Assembly: GCA_016271365.2 (NCBI GenBank)
Contig: CM057449.1
Coordinates: 1,562,482,501-1,562,546,500 of the forward strand
DNA length: 64,000 nucleotides
Source of the DNA: Neoceratodus forsteri
Taxonomy: Eukaryota > Chordata > Ceratodontiformes > Ceratodontidae
Direction: 5' to 3'
Below are positions 10,195 through 21,169 of the stretch, piece by piece. The notes under the pieces are model-generated. The model worked only from the letters and a program-made list of their open reading frames with translations, had not been told where the DNA came from and ran no database searches. Within the stretch, counting starts at the first letter, position 1; the number at the start of each line of letters is the position of its first letter. The position numbers and the translations under genes are program-made.

Positions 10195-11470
10195 TGAACT
10201 GACCTCAGCACCAAAGGTCGAACCATGGCCCATCTCTGGAAAGAGGGTCTTCCCGTGTACAGTACAGTTCACATTAAACTTAAAGTGCAACCAGTTAATA
10301 GCCGTTTATCGGTTAAGCTGCTAAGGCTCTGCGTAGCAAATCTCTTAATGACTAATATCTGGTTGTTAGCTGGTTTCTGCAGCGCTCTGAATGAGTTGCC
10401 TGAATACTTTCAGTTGAAGACTACATTTTCTATAGCTGAAGAGACAAAAACAAGCCAACTAGTTAGCAACTCATTGCAGTCATGTAAAAAGTATGGGTTG
10501 CAAACTGGCCGCACAATAAGTTTAATGTGAACTGTACTATACTCTTGTCTAGATGATCTTTTGAAAAGAGTCTCTTCAGAGTCTTAGGCTCACAAGCCAG
10601 TTCACAGAAGCTTACACATTCTCCAGGACCATGGCTGGGTAGTAAACAAGGAGAAGAGTTTCTTACAGCCCTCTCAGAGCCTACAATACTTGAGGGTTAA
10701 TTTTGCTGAGATGTAATTCAAGTTTTCCTCTCCCAGGACAGGCCAAAGAATTTTAGTTCTGAGATTTATTGGTTCAAGAGTAGTATCAGCTCATCATTTG
10801 CAAATTTGGGCTTTGATGAAAGCCACCATAGAAATAGTTCCCAGTGCCAGATTGCATACTAGTCCTCTCCAGGTCCCTCTTCTATCTATTTGTATCTCAC
10901 TGGTCACCAGAATATGAACAGTTTCAAGTTCCAGTGTAGATTCCATGATTGTTTCACCAATTGCTGGAATAGTGGGAGGACATGCAAAGCCTTTTGAGAT
11001 GTTCGTTCTTGATTCTCCCAGTGAAGATGGTTTTGACAACTGTTACCTGTATGACAGGCTGGAGGGAGATTTTAGATCAAATTTTGGTACTGGGGATATA
11101 GTCTCATGAGGAAATTAATCGCCAGATAAACGTGTTGAAGTTGAGCACCCTTTTCCTGGCATTGGTTCATCTCCAGAACCAGCTCAGACATTGGACAGAC
11201 AATGAGGTCATAGTTGCATATATAAACAAACAAGGTAGTATAAGAAGCAAAATTATGCTCACTTTGGTGTACAGGATTCTAAACTGGGTAAAAGTAAATC
11301 TGGAATCCTTTGTTGCCAATTCACTTTGTAGGGGTACTATTGAAAACTCTTGAGTCGACTGTTTCACCTGGCGGTATGTACAGTAGCTGAACAGGCAAGA
11401 CTTTTAAGCATCTCTGTCAGATGTGGTTCGGGAATCCAGACCGTGACAGTCATGCTCCCTGGCAAGCCTT
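10195..11470 (+). pseudogene. DIRS reverse transcriptase/RNase H fragment
   Basis: This is a piece of the pol region of a DIRS-type (tyrosine recombinase) retrotransposon. Left of the MITE the peptide reads MAHLWKEGLPVY; right of it SCLDDLL follows, the catalytic DD of the reverse transcriptase. Downstream, GWVVNKEKSFLQPSQ and LQYLRVNF match the block after the catalytic box, and WTDNEVIVAYINKQG near 11190-11235 matches the RNase H-like region of DIRS. Stops and frame changes interrupt it. Neither the tyrosine recombinase nor the terminal repeats were found nearby, so this is an isolated fragment. It is not evidently part of the DIRS element at 25.7-30.0 kb. Confidence 0.75.
10260..10539. mobile_element. 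mariner/Tc1-like MITE inside DIRS RT
   Basis: The 280-bp element has inverted ends (AGTACAGTTCACATTAAACT at the left, its near inverse at the right) and TA dinucleotides at 10258-10259 and 10540-10541. Removing it with one TA joins the DIRS reading frame directly across the catalytic box, which confirms the exact borders. No ORF. Confidence 0.8.
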
Positions 11471-11599
11471 TTGCACAATAGTCCTCAGCTGCCCTTATGC
11501 AACCTACCAAGAGAATGGTTTGGAGACTCTATGCTCTGGCCTGGTAACCCTGGTAACCATGTGCCACCTAACAGTAGAGCCAGCCACAATGCAATGCTG

Positions 11600-11740
11600 T
11601 AACTTGCAGTAAGTGAATTATCACAAAATGCTGCATGGCAAAAGGGCTTAACTGGCACTGAACTACACTGTTCCCCGCAGCATACCACAGCATTTTGTGA
11701 TATACCGCAGCATTACTGCACTGCATCCTGACTGGTGCCG
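11600..11740. mobile_element. Small foldback element
   Basis: Imperfect inverted arms of about 35-40 bp share TATCACAAAATGCTG and GCAGTAA in opposite orientation around a short spacer. No coding capacity; family not assigned. Confidence 0.5.
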
Positions 11741-12690
11741 CTGTACTTGTGCACTCTTCAGGGTAAGGCTCACCTGCTTTGAGGTTACCAACACAGTCCC
11801 ACAACTCTTCTCCTCTGGATGCACGAGACTGCCTTTGGTAGTTGTGTCTTTGGTTGGCAGATACGTATCACCGTCTTAAACCTGGAATTCAGTTCACACT
11901 CCCAATATTATAGGAAAATACCTCTTTTTTAACTTTTGGTTTTTCAGATTTTCAATTAATTACACTGATCGGGGTACAGGCATGCTGTCCATACTATAAT
12001 CCTTAAAGATAACAATTATACAATATGAAAGATTTAAAAATAACACATCTGATATAGTATGAGCCCTCAAAGTTGTTGAGGGGGGCAATTAGAAAGGAAC
12101 TAGAAAAGACTGTTTTCTGCAGCATAAAGCATTAGAAGGCTGGCATAAAGGTACCTTATCTAGGTAGAAAATAGCCTTAAAACATTCAACTACTAACTGA
12201 GCATATTTTCAATAGTAGCATATGTGGCTATTCAAAAAAAAAAAATTTGAAGAAAATACACATATTTTTCCCCTAGCACTGGCTACTCCCCCTCACAGCT
12301 TCCATCGTAAGTCATACATTTCCAAAATTACAACTTGAGATAAATAATAGAAGAATAAGTGATAGAAACCTTCTTCTTGCATTACATGAAAGAAAGTCTA
12401 TACAGCTGCATACATATTTTTCTAATTCATTTACAGCTACATACAAATGATTAATAATAAGTCATTCATTCCATTTTTGCACTTGAAACAAGACATTATT
12501 TTTAAACCCCAGATTAACCTGGGGATGAAAAAAAAGGACCATTCAATTTGCAAGTGTCAAAAATCCACAAAGCATTCTGCATTTTATTTCTGAATGCTTA
12601 TTTATAAAAGCGCCTATCATGGATAATTTACTGTTGGGTTCTGAGTGAAAGTTTTTTTTTATTTACTTATCGCATGTATATTGCATTTAC
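11741..12690. other. No gene recognised
   Basis: AT-rich non-coding DNA. I see no repeat ends, coding block or RNA gene. Confidence 0.45.
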
Positions 12691-12998
12691 AGTTGATTTA
12701 TGCGGGGTGGGTTCCTCCCTCCCTGGTGGAGGATGAGGGTTGTGGTGATATTTTTTACCAGTAGCTTTTGAGTCAAACCCACGCAGCTCATGGGCTCACT
12801 ACTACAGACATGTGGACATACCTGTTTTATAGTTTATTTTATCCCCCCTCCATGATGTATCTTAAAGTATTGACGAATATTATCGTGCATACGGAGAGGA
12901 ATGGCACCCTAATGGTATCCATTTTAATATGTAATACAATGCTTGTGATCAGACTGTATGTTTGTTATATATTAATAAACATAAAGTTAAAAAAAAAA
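12690..12998 (+). mobile_element. L1/Tx1-type LINE 3' end
   Basis: The stretch ends in TTAATAAACATAAAGTTAAA plus an A-run, the form of amphibian L1/Tx1 3' ends; the LINE at 41826-47361 also ends in TAATAAACATA. Only 3' UTR remains. Confidence 0.5.
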
Positions 12999-13149
12999 CA
13001 CAAAGCAATACCTAGATTTATATATTAAACATTAAAGTCTTTAACCTAAGAATTTTTTTATGTTATCTCAGGTACTGTACCTGCTGAAAAACAAAAAGTA
13101 AACATAAGAAAGCCATATATCAAATGCTAGAAACTCTATAAAATCTAGA

Positions 13150-15065
13150 TGTCTTTCAAAATGCAGTGCAGGCTTCTGAAAGTTATTTCAGTCTAAATAT
13201 TTGAGCCATATGTTGAAATTATACTGCAAGGCTTTTAACTTCAGCTTTGGCATGTTTGGGAATAGCATAGTCAGAGTTTCCTTTTTCATCTGAGAAAGAT
13301 TCTGATTTGTTTGGTGCAGCAAGGTATTCTTTTATGAAAGTAGCCAATTGATAAGGATCAGAGAAAATATACTAAACTTAATATTACTCTTTCTTTTCAT
13401 GGATATAAAACAGAGAATTGCCCACCAGTTTCCATAATATTAGAGTAAAACTGAAGAAAATGCCACTGTCTGGCCCGAGTCTGTGGCTCAAATCAGGATG
13501 GAAGTATACCTTATGTTGCTTAAAGGGACGCTGTCAACCTTTTTTATATCGTATTATTTTTAGGTAAAACCCAGATTATATGATTACTTACTTCCTCTAA
13601 AATTCATTGATGTTGCTGATTGTTTCATCTGCCTCCTTGCTTATTAGAACCGAAATGCATGGTAACATATAACTATGCCCAGCTTTGTTTTGCTGCAAAT
13701 CACTGAACTACTCTTAGTGAAAACTTTCTGAACATTAGAAACACCCTCAAACAGTGCAGCCACTCCTGATACACAGTCTCCTCTACTCCCACTGCATAAT
13801 GAGTGGCTAGATTGTGTTGTAGGTGTTTCAGAGTCTAGGAAAGATGCAGTAGGAGCTGGTCAAGAAACGTAAACAAACACGTTTTGGTGTGGTAACACCA
13901 GTGTGGTGGGCAGTCAGTTTTTCACTTTTTAAAAGAAAAAAGGGATCTGAATCAAACTACCAGCTGAATCAACAGTCTCCATAGAATGTGAACAATCAAA
14001 AAATGTGTTTTTTAAACTAGGGACACTTTGAGGCCTAAGTGGGTTGACAGCGTCCCTTTAAAATTTAAAGCACTTTTCATGCAAGCTATTTTGATCACAT
14101 AGTCACGGTCACACTCTAGGGTGAAGTGAATTAATACAGTGGCTGGCTTTATAATATTCTGCTTTGACTCAGAAGAAGCAATGGCAAGATCTGCTTACTT
14201 TTAGATACAGTGGGTACATGAAAACTCTGACCAAGGGTGGTAGGTTGTCTTTAGAAAAAAACAAGTGTTTCCATGAAAAGGTCTTAAATTAAATCCCAAG
14301 TAATAATTTCCACTGCTTCTAGGTTAGGAAGACCTACTAGTCTGAGATGGTTTCTTCTAGCAATAATTTCAAGATTCTTGACTTCCTGGCTTGTTATATG
14401 TTCTCTCCGAGAACAGCTGATAGTAGTTCTACATTAAAATCAATGTTCACCACAGCAGCAATTTGATTTTTAGAAAGTTCAGACTATGTTTGCTTTGACT
14501 CCTTAAGCTGAAGCTTGGTTGAATCACACTTGGCAGCCAGCAGTCTACAATTGGCGTCTAATTTAGCAATGGCAGTAAGTAAGATATTATAAGACTTACT
14601 GATAGCCTTAAAGAAGTCTAGCCTGGTAGAAGAAATGTGTGCTTTCTCAAGGGTTTCAGAAGCTTTTAGCTTCTGCTATCTCAGTAGTAGGTTTCAACAC
14701 TATTGCTTTTTGTACGTAGCCCAGAATTGAGATTTTAGCTGTGGCTGATAAACCCTCTCTCCTGGGCTACCTGACTATACAGCTCCTAGGTACTTATCTA
14801 AAGGTGCAGTGCATGTACATTTATCAGGCTGCTGCTGGTCAGAGGGAGAAACACTTGGGTATTTTCTCTCTTCTTTTCTTTCTTGCTCCAGTATCTTTCT
14901 GTTTCTTTTTTGAGAGCTTCGACAGATCTAATGGCACTAGATACATGATCCTGATGATTTAAACAGAGTTTTGTTGCTTGAGAAAGATTTTAAGAGCACT
15001 TTAACTCAAATGCACTGCAGAGCTTCTCAAAAGAGCAGCCTTCTGCCATCAGCCATCTTGCTGAT
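13150..15065 (-). pseudogene. L1-type LINE 5' UTR and ORF1, broken
   Basis: Reading the minus strand from about 15065, an AAGATGGCTG start resembles L1 5' UTRs. A basic N-terminal stretch (KKKQKDTGARKKRREK, near 14930-14860) follows. Then comes a helix-rich segment around 14660-14380 containing SSTRLDFFKAISKSYN and KLQLKESKQT, compatible with the ORF1 coiled coil that trimerises the RNA-binding protein. After the MITE, a piece near 13370-13230 reads DPYQLATFIKEYLAAPNKSE, plausible as the C-terminal part. Stops are present and ORF2 is absent on this strand. The L1 assignment rests on composition and order rather than on a catalytic motif. Confidence 0.45.
13520..14061. mobile_element. T2/Kolobok-like MITE 3
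   Basis: Ends read TTAAAGGGACGCTGTCAACC on both strands, with TTAA at 13520-13523 and 14058-14061. Unlike the other copies, the interior is not a full palindrome; only about 20 terminal bases are inverted. It interrupts the presumed L1 ORF1. No ORF. Confidence 0.85.
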
Positions 15066-15108
15066 CAAAAAAATATCCCTTTAAACATTGCTCTAACAAG
15101 ATTACACC

Positions 15109-15263
15109 CAGTAGCGTAGCAAATTCCCAGAGGGCCTGGGTGCAAGGGTATGTTATAGGGCCCCCCTGGTTTTGAATAGACATAAAAATTATGATTTGGG
15201 CCCCTCAAACCTCATGGGCCTGGGTGCGACTGCACCCCCTGCACCCTTGCAGCTACGCCCCTG
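15109..15263. mobile_element. hAT-type MITE with perfect 8-bp duplication
   Basis: A 155-bp element begins CAGTAGCGTAGC and ends in the inverse of CAGGGGCGTAGC. ATTACACC is present on both sides (15101-15108, 15264-15271). An 8-bp duplication with CAG-starting TIRs is diagnostic of hAT transposons. No coding capacity. Confidence 0.9.
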
Positions 15264-15271
15264 ATTACACC

Positions 15272-16024
15272 CTGTACTCAGAGTCAACTGAGATTACAGC
15301 AATTTCTCCAAACTTGCATGTACTGAAACCAACCTCTGTAAATAGCAAATAATCTCTTTATTTATCTGTGACCCCAAGCTTGATTCTTTTCAATTTTTAG
15401 ACCTTATGTTTTTTTCTTCCCCAGAAAGAGCATCTTGGCCTTCCCCAGCTAAATTTTTTCTTCTGTTTTAGGGCCCTTTGATTAGGCTTCTGCCAGGTTT
15501 TGCTACATACAGGGTTTCTGCTTCTTGACATTAAGCCTGTGACCTTTATTTGAACTCAGCCCCACCCTTCCTCCACCCTACCCTTGCTACTACCCTATAA
15601 TTTACCTGCCTTCCTGAGGTCCCCATTAACCAATCCCAGCATCAAACTCTGCTTGCTACTCCATAGAGGGCATCATCAGTTCCTGCACTGATTGTCCCAC
15701 TGGAGTGCACTCTTACACTGAGTGACACAGCCCAAGTTTGTCTGCTGATATTCCCTTCCTGGCAGTGCCACCCCCTCCCCCCGCTCAGACAATGCCTTTA
15801 GCTGTATCCCTACTCTGGAAAAATGTTAGGCCTCAGTCCTTAGCTTCTGTCTGTCCCATAAGACCATGTCCCTAGCTGTTGTCTTTCCCTCATTTTGTCT
15901 CTGACAATGCCACTTGGTTGCATCTTTTTCCTCCTGTAGCCAGATCCCAACCATAATGCCCTTTTTGCTAGTTAAGCTAACTCCTAGCTGCTGTATGTCT
16001 GCAAAATATCCGTTTTTGTAACTT
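15272..16024. other. No gene recognised; possibly LINE 3' UTR
   Basis: A pyrimidine-rich non-coding stretch on the same side as the L2-like 3' end that follows, so part of it may be that LINE's 3' UTR. No domain is visible. Confidence 0.35.
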
Positions 16025-16195
16025 AAAACCATATGTTCTTATTTTATTGTTACCTTTACTCCCAGGATCACTATGTATTTTCTCACTATACTGTTTGTTC
16101 TGTTCTTTGATATGACGTGGAGCCTATGTAAAAGAGCCTTTGGCTCAAAGGTATTAATTCCAAGATTGAAACAAATAAAAATAAATAAAAAACCT
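16025..16195 (+). mobile_element. L2-like LINE 3' end
   Basis: GACGTGGAGCCTATGTAAAA, GAGCC, CTCAAAGG and a final AAATAAAAATAAATAAA run match, in the same order, the 3' end of the LINE finishing at 40840. Confidence 0.75.
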
Positions 16196-16505
16196 AAGGA
16201 TGTAGGGTTGTAAAGTGGATTCCATTTTGGCAATGGGCATCCTAGGGCCTTCCTTTGAAGAAAGCACCTTGAACCTCCTTGGTTTGGACCAAGACTTGAT
16301 CATAACACTCTCAGTCTTGACTGGATCTTTCCTTCAGGTAGTTCCTTCCTTGGGCTCAGTCTTTGATACATCTCAATTAAATGGCTTGTTTGGATGCTTG
16401 CGCATGAAGCACTCCTATTTTGAGAGTCACTAAGCGTTTTTGGCTTAGCCTTGAATCACCACTCCAGAGCAGGGAGTCTTGAGTCATTAAGCTAATGCCT
16501 AATTT

Positions 16506-17330
16506 ATAGAAACATAGAATCTGTTGGCAGATAAGGACCATACGGCCCACCTAGTCTGCCCATTTCCCTAGTCACTGCTGCAGCCCCAGATCCTATTTGA
16601 TCTGTGGCTCTCCTGCTCTGCACATCTCCCGGGTACCCTTATTTCTATTCCATGCACTCTTGAACACCCATATTGTTTTCACACCCATCACTTCTGCTAG
16701 AAGGCTGTTCCATGGCTCCACCACCCTTTCAATGAAAAAGTACTTCCTAACATTATCCCTGAGCCTTCCACCCTTCAGCCTCATATCATGCTCCCTTGTT
16801 CTTGGGCAGAGTTTTCTCTGAACTATGCTTTCACCTGTACCCTATTTATTCCCCCAAGATACTTGAAAGTCTCTATCATATCTCACCTCTGCTTTCTTTT
16901 CCTCCAGTGAATAGATATTACGGTCCTTAAGTCTTTCCTCATACGACTTCTGGTGCAGTCCATGTGCCATCTTCATTCTCCTTCTCTGGACTGGCTCTAC
17001 TTTGTCAATGTCCTTCCGGAGATGTAGTCTCCAGAACTGGATACAGTACTCCAGCTGAGGCCTCACCAGTGAACTGTATAGTGGCATCACCACCTCTTTC
17101 CTCCTGCTTGTTATGCCTCTCCCTATGCACCCCAACATTCTGTTTGCTCTCCCCACCACTTTTTCACACTGTTTGATCACCTTCAGGTCATCAGATATAT
17201 AAACCCCAGGTCTCTCTCCTGACTTGTGGTGGCCAGAATTTCCCCACCCATCCTGTACTCTTCCCTATATCCTGTATCCTATGCCCTATATCATTTGGTG
17301 TGCAACTCTCCATATCTGTGTATGTTCCTC
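16506..17330 (-). pseudogene. CR1-like LINE 3' fragment
   Basis: This is a 5'-truncated copy holding only the C-terminal part of ORF2 and the 3' end. The minus strand encodes MLGCIGRGITSRRKEVVMPL and LVRPQLEYCIQFW, followed in other frames by KYFFIERVVEPWN. These match the segment downstream of the reverse transcriptase in the CR1-like copies at 32.5-36.1 kb and 51.6-55.0 kb. The 3' border is the family's GATAAGGACC...CATAGAAACAT terminus at 16506. Confidence 0.85.
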
Positions 17331-17397
17331 ACTCCATCTTATTCCCTTGAAGCTGAATAGACCAATACCATCCTTGAGTTTTGTGGGCTTCTCTTAC

Positions 17398-17515
17398 TGA
17401 GAGCTTAAGTGACTTGTTCAAGTTCACACAGTGAGTAAGTGGCAGTAGTGGGGGACAAACCTGTGTCTCCTAATTCTCAGTTCATTGCTTTAACCACTAA
17501 ACTACACTGTTTGCT
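17398..17515 (-). mobile_element. MIR-type CORE-SINE
   Basis: On the minus strand the tRNA-derived part contains TAGTTTAGTGGTTAAAGCA. The core ends in CACTGTGTGAACTTGAACAA and GTCACTTAAGCTC, the conserved MIR core pattern. Confidence 0.8.
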
Positions 17516-18303
17516 TCTGTAAATACTCCCAGTATCAGGAAAAAATGTGAAGCCATCCTGTCAGTGCAGGAAACTACATACTATTCTAAGCATATATTTT
17601 TTCAGTGGGGATGTTTTTGAGTCACCTCCACACGAACACACCTGAATCATACCCATAGTGAAACTACAGAAGTCATGGCTGAATAAAATCATATGGAGAG
17701 CACTGAGATTCTGTAACTAGTCAGTACAGAATGAATAGTGTAACAGTAAATACGTGTGCAGCATCATTTGTTCAGTCCTGATCTGGGATTTCTCTGTACA
17801 GTTAACTCTGGCGAAATGCATTAGTGCTGTTGCAGCAACATGGGGGTTACAAAAACCTAGGTTTGTATGCCCGTTAACTAAACTCCACTCCATAAACTGA
17901 TCAGCTAACGGTGATTTGCTCAGAAAAGTGAGAAAACTCAATATTGCTATTCCCTGGTCATCTCTGTCTGTCTGAGTCCGAGTCTCTGTCTCTGGCACCT
18001 AATCAGGAAGTGTGATTATCAAAAATATTAAAGACATCTTGACTAGAATGTTTGTTTAACAAACCATAAATCATATACACTATGTGATGTTAAATCTAGA
18101 ACATCAGCACATTTTCCATGACCTACAATGTTTTTATCACTCTAACATAAATTGACTACATTTACATCAGAAGCAATCCAAAAACAATCAGAACTGAAAG
18201 TTTGTTTCAAGGAAACTAACTGCTAGCGAAATAAACTTTGCTGCAAAAAAGAAACTCTGCCCTGCATGAACTCGAAGAGTACAATGAGAAAGCCCTACTG
18301 CAC
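17516..18303. other. Intronic sequence 3' of the KLHL32 exon
   Basis: This is the intron immediately downstream of the exon in gene orientation, after the donor at 18303. I see no further kelch-coding segment and no recognisable repeat between the exon and the MIR at 17398-17515. Confidence 0.5.
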
Positions 18304-18496
18304 CTGTGAGAAGACTGAAGGTGCAGCGTGTCCACTGGTTGCTGTCTATGTTATAGGAATCTATATACCGTACTAGAATCCGATCATTACTGTAGTCCAA
18401 ATCATTGCCTCCTAAAACATAAAGCTTCCTGTTCACTGCTGCCATGACATGATACACCCTCCTCTGTAACATTGGGCTGCGGCTGATCCAGTCATT
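18304..18496 (-). CDS. KLHL32: KLHL32 internal exon (kelch repeat region)
   Basis: This is a single 193-nt exon of a BTB-kelch adaptor gene. Such proteins usually recruit substrates to CUL3 ubiquitin ligases through a kelch beta-propeller. On the minus strand a pyrimidine-rich tract ending in CAG sits just before 18496, and the exon runs open to a CAG|GTGCAG donor at 18304/18303. It begins in phase 0 and ends after the first base of a codon. The translation carries kelch hallmarks: a YHVMAAV strand, the double glycine in LYVLGGNDLDY, and a later QWTRC tryptophan. From memory it matches human KLHL32 near its fifth kelch repeat with few differences, including DRILVR and IDSYNID. There are no stops or indels, unlike every other coding stretch here, so it is probably under selection. 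No adjacent exon was recognised in the window. KLHL32 over another KLHL paralogue is my judgement. Confidence 0.85.
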
Positions 18497-19300
18497 CTGA
18501 AAACATAGAAAAAGAGGGTATGTGAATAGGGACAACACTGGAGAAAGGCATTACTTGTGTTACAGCTGAAGGCATCACATTGTCTGGACACTACCAGATA
18601 TTTCACAATATTTCTAAGGGGAAATCTCTCTGGTGGCCCTAACAGTGGTACTGCAGACAGGTTGCCTGCCTGCCTACGGTGATACTGCAGGCAAGCAGGA
18701 AATTTTTCTACCAATATCACAGGAATTTCAGGAACTATCTGGACATGTCAGTGACTGCAGCTGTACAGATCTAGGAACTCAGGGTTACCACCTTTCTACT
18801 GAAAACATGCTGAGAATTTGGCAGATGACCCGCTCTTAGCAGAACCCACAGGCACAGTGTCAGCTATTAGAGTTTGCTGGTCAGCACTTACTTATGAGAA
18901 CATATAATGAATACTAATGATCACAGCAAGTGTGCAGCATGACACGTGACCAGTTGAAGACTTGTTTCACACTGCAAAAATAAGGGGCAGGTGACAACTC
19001 TGTATACACTGTCCCTCATTTGGTAGGATGTCTCCCAGTTTGTTGTGCTGTCTATAACAATAACAGTTGTTTCATTAACATTGATACTGTTTTTACTCTG
19101 AGCCACTTATTTAACAATTCCTTTAAGTAAGCCATAACACATGACAGGGTGTGCACTTTGCTAAATCGATGCACCCTCCAAGTGCATTGCAAAGCATGCA
19201 GCCTCGTGCCTTCAACCCTCAGAATGTGTGTTGAGATATAACTTCCCTTCTTTTATAATGGTGTTTATTTATTGGTGCAGTATTAGCAATTGCTAACCAT
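18497..19300. other. Intronic sequence 5' of the KLHL32 exon
   Basis: This is the upstream intron, ending in the acceptor next to 18496. Apart from the polypyrimidine/AG acceptor I see no coding segment. The stretch 19130-19240 weakly resembles 62540-62700 (both read as a run beginning ACATGACAG followed by CACTTTG/TACTGTG-like blocks), so it may be a diffuse repeat. Confidence 0.4.
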
Positions 19301-19555
19301 CTGAAACACAAATTATTATAATAAATAACGTGACCCGTCTGGGAATTGAATCCATGCCCCTGGAATACTGTTCCAGTGCTGTGCCAACTAAGCTATCAGG
19401 CAGCAGATTTGCAACTGTGAAAGAAAGTGACTGTGGAAAGCTTCAGATATCCACTTGATCTGATAGCTTAGCTAATAGAACTATATGCTAAGGGCCCAGG
19501 TTCAATTCCCAGTTACGTTACTATATTTTGTTCTCATTTCAGTTTGTGTTTCAAA
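19301..19555. mobile_element. Foldback element with two tRNA-like heads
   Basis: Opposed arms carry CTGAAACACAAATTATT (left) and the inverse (TTTGTGTTTCAAATAAT, right). Each arm contains a tRNA-like segment: minus strand near 19330-19405 (TAGCTTAGTTGGCACAGC, then GGATTCAATTCCCAG) and plus strand near 19460-19512 (GATAGCTTAGCTAATAGAAC, then GGTTCAATTCCCAG). These resemble A and B boxes of a Pol III promoter, but no complete tRNA fold was established. Confidence 0.65.
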
Positions 19556-19937
19556 TAATAGTTACTGCAAGCCTTACACATCATCATGCTCACGCCACAT
19601 CAAGACAAATCCAGCAGCTGCAATCTAACTCTTATACAGTATGTGAGATCTTTGCTTTTCTTAAAAATCCACTGATCTGTTTTTTTGCAAGACCTAACCT
19701 CTCAGACTGGGGTTCCTGGGCTCCTGTTCATTCTTTTAGTGGGTTCTTAGAATTACTAATTTATTTACTGATTGAAAATCTGCATCAATCTGATGGTGAG
19801 ATATCTCCATGACATATAGTATCTTGTTTTTCCATGAGTCTCTTGGTTCAGCAGGGGATTCAAAGTGCTTAGTTTCTGTACAGAACAATAGGATATACAA
19901 AGGCTGGGACCAAAAGAACACACAAATACACATTCAC

Positions 19938-20066
19938 AGAGGTACTGTGATCTATGGATCAGAGCATTGGCTTGAGAAATGGAAGATTACAGGTTCAAAT
20001 CCTGCTATGGTCAAATACTCACTGTGTGACCTTGGGCAAGTCACTTAACCTCTCAGTGCTCCGGTC
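19938..20066 (+). mobile_element. MIR-type CORE-SINE
   Basis: A box-B-like GGTTCAAATCC is followed by the MIR core CACTGTGTGACCTTGGGCAA and GTCACTTAACCTCTCAGTGC. This is the best-preserved MIR in the window. Confidence 0.9.
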
Positions 20067-20317
20067 CACACAGCTACCACATCTGGGCACTGGCAGTTAG
20101 CGTCATATGTCAAAATGTAGCAATGAAGCAAGGCAAGATGTTTTTTCTACAACCAAAAGCATGGTATATACTGCAAGCCTGGTCTAGGATACCTGGATAT
20201 AAACAGACTAGCCAGAGCCGATACGGCTGTGGTGAGCTGACAAATGGCTGTTACATGTGTGCATAGAAAGTTTTTAATGACCGGATGTAACGTGGCCATT
20301 TTTTAGAGTTGTTTCTC

Positions 20318-20800
20318 CAAATTTTCAACATGGCCTTTTTGGGACCCCACCTCATGAAGAGTACCACTGTCATTTCGTTCACTTGTCCCAAAAGGTGATT
20401 TCGCAGAGTGACCGTACAATTCTGTGCCACAGGTATGAAACACATTTCAGGCAGGATGTGAAAAAATGACAGCTGCACTGATAATAAGGAGGTATGCAAA
20501 AATAGTAATGTTGAAAATCTGGAGTGAAAATATAAAAAATTGGAGGAGTTAGGAGCATGAGTAGAAACTGTGCAACACACACTTGTAATGTAGTCATTGT
20601 TTGGACTTTTTTCACCAGATTTGCAACATGGGCTTTTTTGGACCCCACCTCATGAACAGTGGCACTGTCGTTTTGTTACTCAGTCGCAAAAGGTGATTCC
20701 ACACAGCGACTGCAAAATCACCTTTTGGGACTGAGTAACGAAATAACAGTGACAGTGTTCACGAGGTGGGGTCCCAAGAACCCCATGTAGAAAACCTGGG
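20318..20800. repeat. Foldback repeat plus extra direct copy
   Basis: Arms 20622-20698 and 20715-20790 are inverted copies (GACCCCACCTCATGAACAGT against its inverse; AAAAGGTGATT against AATCACCTTTT). A third copy of the same arm lies at 20318-20408 in direct orientation to the left arm. Family unknown. Confidence 0.7.
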
Positions 20801-21169
20801 ACCCAAATTCCTAAAAATGGCTGATGTATCAGCATAAGTTGAACACCCCATTGACTGCCATTATAACACACTTACCTTTGATTCTTCAGTATGCGGTTCG
20901 GCTTTGAAGAGTGCAGACATGTCCCGGTCCAGAGAAAGATGACAGCACTGACCTCCAGAGGTAAGTATGGGGTGAGGAGTGGGTTGTGTGGAGGTGGGTG
21001 CTCAGTGGGAGGGTGGGGATGAGGGACTAGGGCGATCATGAGGGACCATTTTCTTTTTTACAAGTAAGAAAAAAGACATCAGGGGATGGTTTTCTTTATT
21101 TACCGGAAAACAGAAGAAAAAAAGGTTACATTTGGACACAGGCTTTTGCAATGAATCTCCCTTCTTTAT
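20801..21169. other. No gene recognised
   Basis: Non-coding spacer between two repeat structures. No feature identified. Confidence 0.4.

Noticed and set aside
12690..15065. A single twin-primed L1 (inverted 5' part next to a forward 3' end)
   Set aside because: Twin priming would put the inverted segment upstream of the 3' end; here it lies downstream, so two independent insertions are simpler.
19325..19512. Functional tRNA genes
   Set aside because: Box A and B-like motifs are present but no full cloverleaf or anticodon arm could be established, and the copies are part of a foldback repeat.
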